Assembly: GCA_002478045.1 (NCBI GenBank)
Contig: DLLT01000015.1
Location: 1-43,846 of the forward strand
Reading direction: 5' to 3'
Length of the DNA stretch: 43,846 nt
Origin: Porphyromonadaceae bacterium UBA7555
Lineage (GTDB): Bacteria > Bacteroidota > Bacteroidia > Bacteroidales > Muribaculaceae
Shown: positions 24,867 to 30,830 of the stretch, piece by piece
Numbering within the stretch: the stretch's first letter is position 1
Layout of the letters: every line of letters starts with the position of its first letter
The notes under the pieces: model-generated
Databases searched by the model: none
What the model saw: only the letters and a program-made list of their open reading frames with translations
Told to the model about the DNA's origin: nothing
Position numbers and translations under genes: made by a program

Positions 24867-25979
24867 TTATATACGTGATTTAATGTAGTTCTTAATACTA
24901 TTTGTTTGTTTCTCCGTAATAGAGTAAAACAAATACGCAAATAACATACACGCCACAACCTCGCAAACAAAGATTGCAATAGTTTTTATGCTAATATAAT
25001 TATATTGCTCAATGCCGACCGTCCTCATTATCCTTATAACTTGATAATGTGTAAGATACAGCGAATATGAGAACGAAGCTAAAAATGTACCTGCATTATT
25101 TATTCGACAAGCAAATCTTCTTCGCGGACGATAATTCACCAAACCGCCCACAACAACAGCACCGAAAAATCCTGCCAAAACCTCCAACACTTCCGATGGT
25201 ATCTTCAGTACGAACCGTGATGTATGCGTTTCGGACGCAAAAGGCATTATTATTATCAGACATATAAAGCACACTAATGCAGTCCGAAAAAACCTTTCAG
25301 GCATCGGTCGCTTACTGAAGTAATAGGCCATAACGCCTGACATTAAAATCGTGAGCCAAACAAATTCTAAAAAGCTAAATACCAATAATGCAAGGCAAAT
25401 AATGCCCCAACCGATATATTTTATTGACTCCTTATTTGTCTTGTACATAACGGCAAGAGCTCCACCGATAAGGACATAGAACCAAATCTCATACGCTAAT
25501 GTCCAGAATACACCGCCGGCATCACCGACAAGCACACCTTGTAAGCCGAACATATTGCCCAGTATTTCCATGACACTATGCCGAGCGACCAAACCATAGC
25601 TCACCTCCTTATCATCTATATCAAATACTACTTGTATTTGGTCTACCAAGAGTACTAATATCAACGAGCCCAATAACGGTACGCCTATTCGGACAGCTCT
25701 GTCGATTATATAATTTTTTATGCTTATATTACCGGCAAGAGCTCTTGATAAATTTTTGCCGCCGACCAAAAAACCGGATAAGATAAAGAAAATCAATACG
25801 CCCGTTTTTCCCATCCCCGTAACATAATACATCATCTGCGTAAAAACATTCTGACTCTCGGGCTGAAGCATCGAATATGTTTGAAGCATTTCGCAACGGA
25901 CATGACAGATTACGACCAAAAAAGCGGCCGTAAATCTAATCAAATCAAGCCATGGCAAATGTTGTTTATTCGAACTCAT
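24867..25979 (-). CDS. Membrane acyltransferase, acyltransferase-3 family (polysaccharide O-acetylase type)
   Basis: 370-residue integral membrane protein. Family signature WLDLIRFTAAFLVVICHV (first helix, catalytic-type histidine) followed by FFILSGFLVGGKNL. A later SYSLYLTHYQVIR segment is typical of the C-terminal helices. Probably O-acetylates a sugar of the glycan made by this locus; the substrate is not readable. It lies between the GT4 gene (29-nt gap) and the EpsG-like polymerase (2-nt gap). This is the most AT-rich gene of the window, with A/T-ending codons and runs such as ATAATTATAT, unlike the GC-rich neighbours. Confidence 0.87.
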   Translation of the reverse strand: MSSNKQHLPWLDLIRFTAAFLVVICHVRCEMLQTYSMLQPESQNVFTQMMYYVTGMGKTGVLIFFILSGFLVGGKNLSRALAGNISIKNYIIDRAVRIGVPLLGSLILVLLVDQIQVVFDIDDKEVSYGLVARHSVMEILGNMFGLQGVLVGDAGGVFWTLAYEIWFYVLIGGALAVMYKTNKESIKYIGWGIICLALLVFSFLEFVWLTILMSGVMAYYFSKRPMPERFFRTALVCFICLIIIMPFASETHTSRFVLKIPSEVLEVLAGFFGAVVVGGLVNYRPRRRFACRINNAGTFLASFSYSLYLTHYQVIRIMRTVGIEQYNYISIKTIAIFVCEVVACMLFAYLFYSITEKQTNSIKNYIKSRI

Positions 25980-26008
25980 TCTTGATATATATTATATATG
26001 AGATTATC

Positions 26009-27181
26009 TCAGATTTCGAGGAGGTTGTAAATGCGTGAAAGGATGGCACGGGGGGCGAATGTCGTCAGGGCGTATCGATGCGCCTCATCGGCTCGGCGGC
26101 GAGCGGCGTCATAGTCGTCCATCACCGCAAGTACTCCGGCAAGGATGTCCTCGTCCGTATGTCCGCAGAGCAAGCCTCGAGGATTGGCACCCTCGCCTAT
26201 CAGCTCGGAAGGCCCGGCCGTGCGCGTGGCCAGTACCGGAACTCCCAAGACCATAGCCTCGGCCACCACCAACGAGAAACTCTCCCAATACGAACACGAC
26301 ACCAGCAAATCGGCATCAGCCATACGCCCATATGGATTGGCCGCATATCCGGCAAGGGTGACATTCTCGCCCACTCCGACGGCATCTATCTGCCGCTGCA
26401 AATCGTCTCGCAGTTCGCCGTCGCCGATAATTGTGATGTGAAACGGACGCGAAATACGCCCGGGCAAGGCTCGGGCAAGGCGCACAAGGCGGTCGAAACG
26501 CTTCTGGTCGGTGAGGCGTCCCACAGCGACGATGTCAAAGACCCCGTCACGATGTCCGCCTTCCAAGTCCAAAGGTGCGGCGGCCGCCTGCTTGCATATC
26601 GCCTCGGCATCCACCGGATTGTATATCGTACGCAATTTGAGCGACTCAAGCGAAGGAAAGCGGCGGCGAAAGGCCTTCACCACCCCATCACTGACGCCCA
26701 CCACGACATCCATAGCCGCGTATGCACGCCTCTCGCGCTCCTCGCTTCCGAATTGAGCCAGCTCGTACGGCGCGGTGTAGATATCCGAGTGTACCCACGA
26801 GACATTGACGGCATCGCGGGGCGCCACCAAGGCATGGCACAACAGCGGCAGTCCTTCGAGAAAACTGACCACGGCGTCATAGCCGTCAAGGCTGCCTCCA
26901 CAGGCTCGGCGCAGACGATGCCGCAAAGGCCCATGCAAGTGCAGACTGCGGCTCAGATTATACGCCAGCGAAAAACCGCGGCAATATTTCGGCCAGGCTC
27001 TCAGACGCCCTACCCATTTCGGCACTTGAGTGTCAAGGATGCCGCCGCCTACGACCTGCAACAGGTCTACATCGGCACGCCGATGGTCCCAGTGGCGCAG
27101 TACGTCCACGAGGACCCGCTCGGCACCGCCGCCGTTCAGCGGCCCGGTGATAAACAGGACTTTCTTGCTCTTATGTGCCAT
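26009..27181 (-). CDS. GT4-family glycosyltransferase
   Basis: 390-residue GT-B glycosyltransferase. The N-terminal acceptor domain begins KVLFITGPLNGGGAERVLVD. The C-terminal donor domain has VAVGRLTDQKRFDRLV, ITIIGDGELRDDL and the EX7E region SCSYWESFSLVVAEAMVLG with its two glutamates. The start is taken at the ATG at 27181 (MAHKSKK). The frame is open to 27208, but that longer start would lie inside the -7 box, so it cannot be on the main transcript. With the promoter at 27188-27219, transcription should begin within a few bases of the ATG (see findings). First gene of the leftward polysaccharide operon. Confidence 0.92.
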   Translation of the reverse strand: MAHKSKKVLFITGPLNGGGAERVLVDVLRHWDHRRADVDLLQVVGGGILDTQVPKWVGRLRAWPKYCRGFSLAYNLSRSLHLHGPLRHRLRRACGGSLDGYDAVVSFLEGLPLLCHALVAPRDAVNVSWVHSDIYTAPYELAQFGSEERERRAYAAMDVVVGVSDGVVKAFRRRFPSLESLKLRTIYNPVDAEAICKQAAAAPLDLEGGHRDGVFDIVAVGRLTDQKRFDRLVRLARALPGRISRPFHITIIGDGELRDDLQRQIDAVGVGENVTLAGYAANPYGRMADADLLVSCSYWESFSLVVAEAMVLGVPVLATRTAGPSELIGEGANPRGLLCGHTDEDILAGVLAVMDDYDAARRRADEAHRYALTTFAPRAILSRIYNLLEI

Positions 27182-27187
27182 AACGTG

Positions 27188-27219
27188 CAAAGGTACGAAT
27201 TTTTGCACAATGCCACAAA
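27188..27219 (-). promoter_or_regulatory. Promoter of the leftward glycosyltransferase operon
   Basis: Minus-strand -7 box TACCTTTG (27195-27188) and -33 box TTTG (27219-27216), exactly 20 bp apart. The downstream edge of the -7 box is only 6 nt from the ATG at 27181, implying an extremely short or absent 5' leader. Confidence 0.8.
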
Positions 27220-27240
27220 AACAAAAAAACTCGCGAAATA

Positions 27241-27272
27241 TTTGGCCGGACCGAAAAAAGTGCTTAACTTTG
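27241..27272 (+). promoter_or_regulatory. tRNA promoter
   Basis: -33 box TTTG at 27241-27244 and -7 box TAACTTTG at 27265-27272, 20 bp apart, 12 nt before the mature tRNA 5' end. It is divergent from the glycosyltransferase promoter, with the two -33 boxes about 22 bp apart. Confidence 0.85.
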
Positions 27273-27284
27273 CACTCGCAAAAC

Positions 27285-27358
27285 GGCGGGATAGCTCAGC
27301 TGGTTAGAGCGTCGGATTCATAACCCGGAGGTCCCGAGTTCAATTCTCGGTCCCGCTA
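27285..27358 (+). tRNA. tRNA with anticodon CAU, probably elongator tRNA-Met
   Basis: Folds as a full cloverleaf: acceptor GGCGGGA (27285-27291) with TCCCGCT (27351-27357) and discriminator A27358; D-stem GCTC/GAGC; anticodon loop TTCATAA; T-stem CCGAG/CTCGG around TTCAATT. CCA is not encoded. The first acceptor pair is G-U, and the last anticodon-stem pair reads A-C, which may simply open the loop. CAU also occurs in initiator tRNA-Met and in tRNA-Ile2 (where C34 becomes lysidine). The paired position 1-72 and the lack of three consecutive G-C pairs in the anticodon stem argue against the initiator. Met versus Ile2 is not settled by eye. Confidence 0.93.
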
Positions 27359-27368
27359 CAGCACCAAA

Positions 27369-27403
27369 CAGGGAGGCCAATTACGGCTTCCCTGTCTTTT
27401 TTT
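27369..27403 (+). terminator. tRNA terminator
   Basis: Stem CAGGGAGGC / GCTTCCCTG (27369-27377 and 27386-27394; one G-T pair) with an 8-nt loop, followed by TCTTTTTTT. The T-tract ends inside the -33 box of the next promoter (27401-27404). Confidence 0.85.
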
Positions 27404-27432
27404 GTATATGCCGCCCGAAAGCGCTATCTTTG
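27401..27432 (+). promoter_or_regulatory. Promoter of the rightward glycosyltransferase gene, overlapping the tRNA terminator
   Basis: -33 box TTTG at 27401-27404, formed by the end of the tRNA terminator T-tract, and -7 box TATCTTTG at 27425-27432, 20 bp apart. The leader to the ATG at 27506 is about 67 nt. Confidence 0.75.
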
Positions 27433-27505
27433 CATCGACCACGACACCCCGGAGTCCTCGAAATGCTCGGAGTGCCGTCACACACGACAAACTCTTTATG
27501 CCTTT

Positions 27506-28675
27506 ATGAAACGCCCCAAAGCCCCGGAAGGCTCGAAGCCAAAGATTATACGCGCCACCACCATCGGCAGTTCGCTGGAATCTTTCTGCGCGCCGATGCT
27601 ACCGTATCTCGTTGACAAATACGACATTGTGGTCGTATCCAATCCCGATGACGCATTGGAACGTATGTCGCAACTCCCGGGCGTGCGCGCCATAGGCGTA
27701 CCCATGCAGCGACATATCGCGCCGCTGAGCGACTTGCGCTCGCTATGGCTTATGTACCGACTTATGCGCCGCGAGAGGCCGTGGCTGGTGCACTCGATGA
27801 CGCCCAAAGCCGGCCTTATTTGTATGCTCGCCGCCCGTCTGGCCGGCGTACCCAATCGTATGCACACTTTCACAGGACTGATATGGCCCACTTCCCACGG
27901 CATCAAGCGCATGATACTCAAGGCCATGGACCGCCTGCTGTGCAGCTGCGCCACCGTCATCAACCCCGAGGGGCGCGGCGTACGCGACGATATGGTGCGC
28001 GGCGGCATCACCCATCGTCCTATGGTCATCCTCGGGCACGGCAATGTGCGCGGTATCGACCCCGAATACTACAACCCCGAAGACCCGGAAGTCCGGCAAG
28101 CCGCTACAACTCTGCGCCAAGGCGACCCGCAGGCGACCATGGTATACGTCTTTGTGGGACGGCTCGTAGCCGACAAGGGCATAGCCGAATTGGTACAGGC
28201 TTTCAGCGGCGTCTATTCCAAGGACAACGGCACGCGCCTATGGCTGGTGGGACGCACCGAGGACGATCTCGACCCGCTTGACAAGGACACACGCGACACC
28301 ATAGCCACTCATCCCGGCATACGCGCCTTCGGCGAGCAGTCGGACGTACGCCCCTACCTCGTTGGAGCAGACGCTTTTGTATTCCCCTCACACCGCGAGG
28401 GTTTCCCAAATGTGGTTTTGGAAGCCGGAGCTATGGGGCTGCCGTCAATCGTAACGGACATCAACGGTTCGCGCGAAATCATCGAAAATCACTACAACGG
28501 CACCATTGTCGCCCCCGGTGACGCCAAGGCTTTGGAAGCAGCTATGAACACATTGCGCGACAGCAGCGTACGCGCACGCATGGCCACCCGGTGCCGCGAC
28601 CACGTATTGCGCTACTGGTCGGCATCACAAGTGCGACAGGCTCTGCTCGATTTTTACGCCGGACTGCCCCGATAG
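27506..28675 (+). CDS. GT4-family glycosyltransferase (capsule/O-antigen type)
   Basis: 389-residue GT-B enzyme. The N-terminal domain has IGSSLESFCAPMLPYL and the PKAGLICMLAARLAGVPNRM segment typical of WbpT/PglA-like transferases. The C-terminal donor domain has VYVFVGRLVADKGIAELV, RLWLVGRTEDD and the EX7E region SHREGFPNVVLEAGAMGLP. It adds a sugar to a lipid-linked oligosaccharide at the inner membrane; donor and linkage are unknown. Its stop codon is 73 nt from the convergent PglC-like gene, and the two together often initiate and extend the same glycan. It has its own promoter and a leader of about 67 nt. Confidence 0.92.
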   Translation: MKRPKAPEGSKPKIIRATTIGSSLESFCAPMLPYLVDKYDIVVVSNPDDALERMSQLPGVRAIGVPMQRHIAPLSDLRSLWLMYRLMRRERPWLVHSMTPKAGLICMLAARLAGVPNRMHTFTGLIWPTSHGIKRMILKAMDRLLCSCATVINPEGRGVRDDMVRGGITHRPMVILGHGNVRGIDPEYYNPEDPEVRQAATTLRQGDPQATMVYVFVGRLVADKGIAELVQAFSGVYSKDNGTRLWLVGRTEDDLDPLDKDTRDTIATHPGIRAFGEQSDVRPYLVGADAFVFPSHREGFPNVVLEAGAMGLPSIVTDINGSREIIENHYNGTIVAPGDAKALEAAMNTLRDSSVRARMATRCRDHVLRYWSASQVRQALLDFYAGLPR

Positions 28676-28748
28676 ACATCCGCCCGGGCAACCCCACCGA
28701 ATTTGGCGTCATCCGGCAACAACCGACAGCAGCACCCCTAAGCGCCGG

Positions 28749-29363
28749 TCAATTATGTCCGTCGAAGGCTTCCATAGTCGCCGAAGTAGCCGAGGATATA
28801 TCGGCACGACTGAGCACTTTCTTTGCCGTTGTCCACACAATCGACAAGTCGGTCTTCAGCGAAATATGGTCTACGTACCATACATCAAGCTCGAATTTCT
28901 GTCCCCAAGATATGGCGTTGCGCCCATGGCACTGCGCCCAGCCCGTAATGCCGGGGCGTACCTCGTGACGACGAGCCTGTCGCTCCGAGTACAGCGGTAA
29001 GTACTCTGGCAACAGCGGCCTCGGCCCTATAAGGCTCATATCCCCCACCAGTACATTGACCAGCTGGGGCAGCTCGTCCAAAGACGTCGAGCGCACAAAT
29101 CGCCCCAAGCGCGTCAGTCGCTGCTCGTCGGGCAGCAATTGGCCGTCTACACCTCGCCTATCGGACATCGTCTTGAATTTCACAATCTTAAAAATCTTGG
29201 CGTGCCGGCCGGGACGCCGCTGCAGAAAGAATGGGCTGCGGCACCCGTAGCTGAAAAACAGCATTGCCGCAACCAATATCAATATCGGGGATAATATAAT
29301 GAGCGCCAACACCGAGCATACGATGTCAATGGCGCGTTTGCCGTATTGTGCGTAAAAGGACAT
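28749..29363 (-). CDS. PglC/WcaJ-type undecaprenyl-phosphate sugar phosphotransferase
   Basis: Monotopic bacterial sugar transferase of 204 residues from ATG 29363 (212 if the upstream ATG at 29387 is used). One N-terminal re-entrant hydrophobic helix (VLALIILSPILILVAAML) precedes the catalytic domain with FKIVKFKTMSDRR, RLGRFVRSTSLDELPQL (the DE pair is catalytic), GDMSLIGPRPLLPEYL and RHEVRPGITGWAQ. It transfers a sugar-1-phosphate, often a diamino- or acetamido-sugar, from UDP to undecaprenyl phosphate and so starts a glycan. 29363 is preferred because it gives the common MSFYAxYGKR start. It is a second candidate initiator in this window besides the WecA-like protein, suggesting two separate glycans. 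Confidence 0.92.
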   Translation of the reverse strand: MSFYAQYGKRAIDIVCSVLALIILSPILILVAAMLFFSYGCRSPFFLQRRPGRHAKIFKIVKFKTMSDRRGVDGQLLPDEQRLTRLGRFVRSTSLDELPQLVNVLVGDMSLIGPRPLLPEYLPLYSERQARRHEVRPGITGWAQCHGRNAISWGQKFELDVWYVDHISLKTDLSIVWTTAKKVLSRADISSATSATMEAFDGHN

Positions 29364-29397
29364 AAGTCTTCTAATGGATTTATTCAAAGGATTTATG

Positions 29398-29428
29398 CAA
29401 ATTTACACGTTTTTTCGCGAACACGCAA
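29398..29428 (-). promoter_or_regulatory. Promoter of the PglC-like gene
   Basis: Minus-strand -7 box TAAATTTG (29405-29398) and a -33 TTG (29428-29426) with 20 bp spacing. Transcription would start near 29392, about 30 nt before ATG 29363 and only about 5 nt before ATG 29387. Confidence 0.65.
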
Positions 29429-29432
29429 CCGT

Positions 29433-29466
29433 GCATCTGCGCGTTGCTTCGCATCCGCGCAGATGC
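29433..29466. other. 11-bp perfect palindrome just upstream of the PglC-like promoter
   Basis: GCATCTGCGCG (29433-29443) and its complement (29456-29466) with a 12-nt spacer, 4 bp upstream of the -33 box of the PglC-like gene and downstream of the sigma-factor gene. No T-tract follows on either strand, so it is not a standard terminator. It could be an operator or an mRNA 3' hairpin. Confidence 0.6.
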
Positions 29467-29467
29467 A

Positions 29468-29580
29468 AATGTCGAATGTCGAATGTGGAATGTGGAATGA
29501 CGACCCTAAAGACCTTAGAGACCTTAAAGACTCTAAAAAGCCTAAGGGCCCTAAAATCCTTAAAGACACTAAGCACCTTA
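29468..29580. repeat. 7-mer array and 9-mer array downstream of the sigma-factor gene
   Basis: Four AATGTSG 7-mers (29468-29495), then eight CTAAAGACC-type 9-mers (29506-29580). The 9-mer array ends 23 nt from the sigma-factor stop codon. On the plus strand the order is 7-mer then 9-mer, the reverse of the usual 9-mer then 7-mer order before rightward genes. Confidence 0.9.
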
Positions 29581-29603
29581 CCACGTCATCGCTTCCGCCG
29601 AAG

Positions 29604-30107
29604 CTATATGTAGTCCGAGAATTGCTCTTGCAATTGTCTGCGCGCCACGTATATACGCGACTTGACAGTCCCTAAGGGCAAACCCATATTCTCGGCTATT
29701 TCGGAATACTTGTACCCGGCGATATGCATCGCAAACGGACGTCGGTATTCTTCGGGAAAGCTATTGACGGCCTGGGTGATTTCGTTGACATAGTAGATAC
29801 ACTCGGGGGTTTCGCCCGAGCTGTCTTGCACTAAGTCTATGCGTGCCGGGGCATCTGTTATTTCATATACAACGCCCGAACGAGCCTTGCGCCGATAGCC
29901 GTTTATGAAAATATTGCGCATTATCGTGAACACCCAACCTTTGAAGTTGACGTTCTTCGCATACTTTTTCTCGTTTGTCAAAGCCTTGAGCATCGTGTCC
30001 TGCATCAGGTCATACGCATCATCACGATTCGAGGTCAGTGTGTAAGCAAAACTGAGCATCTTGGTCTGAAGTTCCATCAGACTTTCTTTAAATCCCGCCT
30101 TAATCAT
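29604..30107 (-). CDS. RNA polymerase sigma factor, ECF-like sigma-70 family
   Basis: 167 residues with two domains only, as in ECF sigma factors. Sigma region 2 is at about 8-80 (LTSNRDDAYDLMQDTMLKAL, then NFKGWVFTIMRNIFINGYRR for -10 melting). Sigma region 4 is at about 108-165 (FPEEYRRPFAMHIAGYKYSEIA and GLPLGTVKSRIYVARRQL, the helix-turn-helix). No anti-sigma factor or outer-membrane receptor gene is adjacent, so it is not one of the SusC/SusD-linked sigma/anti-sigma pairs. Its mRNA promoter is unclear. The nearest strong promoter (30414-30445) drives a predicted small RNA with a terminator, so read-through of that terminator could control the sigma gene. Confidence 0.93.
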   Translation of the reverse strand: MIKAGFKESLMELQTKMLSFAYTLTSNRDDAYDLMQDTMLKALTNEKKYAKNVNFKGWVFTIMRNIFINGYRRKARSGVVYEITDAPARIDLVQDSSGETPECIYYVNEITQAVNSFPEEYRRPFAMHIAGYKYSEIAENMGLPLGTVKSRIYVARRQLQEQFSDYI

Positions 30108-30309
30108 AGTAAATAAGAAGTTTGATATTAAAAATTTAGAAGGCTGTCTTCGTACAATTGCTTGGCTTGTACGTCAATTCTTTCGCAGTTGCGAAGAAAA
30201 TGTGTAAGTCACGGGGGACGAGTACGAGTTTCAGAGTAATGTTTACGGGAACGGGCACGCACCCGAACCATAAGAGTATACCCGCTAAAGGCGAGGAGAC
30301 CGTTTCAAC

Positions 30310-30408
30310 AATAAAAATACGCCTCGGACTAAGCGCCGCAGGCTATCCTCCAAAGCACTACGGACTGACAAGGCGTTGTATATACTTCTACCCCATCACC
30401 GCTGCTTT
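30310..30408 (-). ncRNA. Candidate small RNA of about 98 nt upstream of the sigma-factor gene
   Basis: Read leftward from the promoter at 30414-30445, the RNA would start near 30408. It contains a folded domain at 30375-30320: outer stem CGCCTTG/CGAGGCG, an asymmetric internal loop, then CCGTAG/CTGCGG and a GCT/AGC extension with a 9-nt loop. A T-rich tract follows at once (TATTTTTATT, 30319-30310). Promoter, compact structure and terminator define a free-standing RNA. A 6S-Flavo-type RNA is possible from size and layout, but I cannot confirm it. Alternatively it is a terminating leader of the sigma gene 200 nt downstream. Confidence 0.4.
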
Positions 30409-30413
30409 CGCCT

Positions 30414-30445
30414 CAAAGATACATCTTAAAACACATAAATGCAAA
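30414..30445 (-). promoter_or_regulatory. Strong promoter of the candidate small RNA / sigma-factor leader
   Basis: Minus-strand -7 box TATCTTTG (30421-30414) and -33 box TTTG (30445-30442) with exactly 20 bp between. It has no coding start within 300 nt downstream. Confidence 0.75.
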
Positions 30446-30547
30446 TTTTATTGCAATATTTAACATTGTTTAGCTTTGCCACTCCACCAATAGTCACTAT
30501 ACCGTCTTGCATATAAACACATTAGCCATATTACATACATTATACAC

Positions 30548-30672
30548 ATCGCTATCATCGCCATCGCTATCTTCGGCACGGCTATCTTCGGCACGGCTAT
30601 CTTCGGCACGGCTATTATCGCTATCACTGCTATTATCACTATCACCGCTATCACCGCTATCACCACTATCAT
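30548..30672. repeat. 9-mer / 15-mer array (GCTATCNNC)
   Basis: Nonamers of type GCTATCACC and GCTATCATC, with three perfect copies of a 15-mer GGCACGGCTATCTTC in the middle (around 30575-30620). Between the small-RNA promoter and the terminator of the glucosaminidase gene. The 30108-30830 gap otherwise holds the small RNA, two small hairpins near 30151-30199 and the terminator at 30733-30775. Confidence 0.85.
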
Positions 30673-30732
30673 CATATTCAGCTAAGGCACACGGACAATA
30701 TTTTCGGGCTAAGCCTCGTTTCTAAACGGCCC

Positions 30733-30775
30733 AAAAAAGGCGGGGCGACGCCGAAAAATACTCGGCGACGCCCTG
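30733..30775 (-). terminator. Terminator of the secreted glucosaminidase gene
   Basis: Read leftward: GGGCGTCGCCGA, a short T-rich loop, TCGGCGTCGCCC (one internal mismatch), then CGCCTTTTTT. It lies about 55 nt after the stop codon at 30831. Confidence 0.8.
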
Positions 30776-30830
30776 TCTTATTGTTTATGGGGATAGGATG
30801 TATTTACAAGGAATAGGATGTGTGTCGGGA

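Noticed and set aside
30108..30408. RNase P RNA, tmRNA or a known riboswitch in the leader of the sigma factor
   Set aside because: None of the diagnostic motifs (such as GAGGAAAGTCC of RNase P RNA or the tmRNA tRNA-like ends) is visible on either strand.
30460..30725. Low-complexity frames over 30460-30725 (Val/Ile/Ala-rich and Ser/Leu-rich)
   Set aside because: Both are readings of the GCTATCNNC array on opposite strands; no signal for a real gene.
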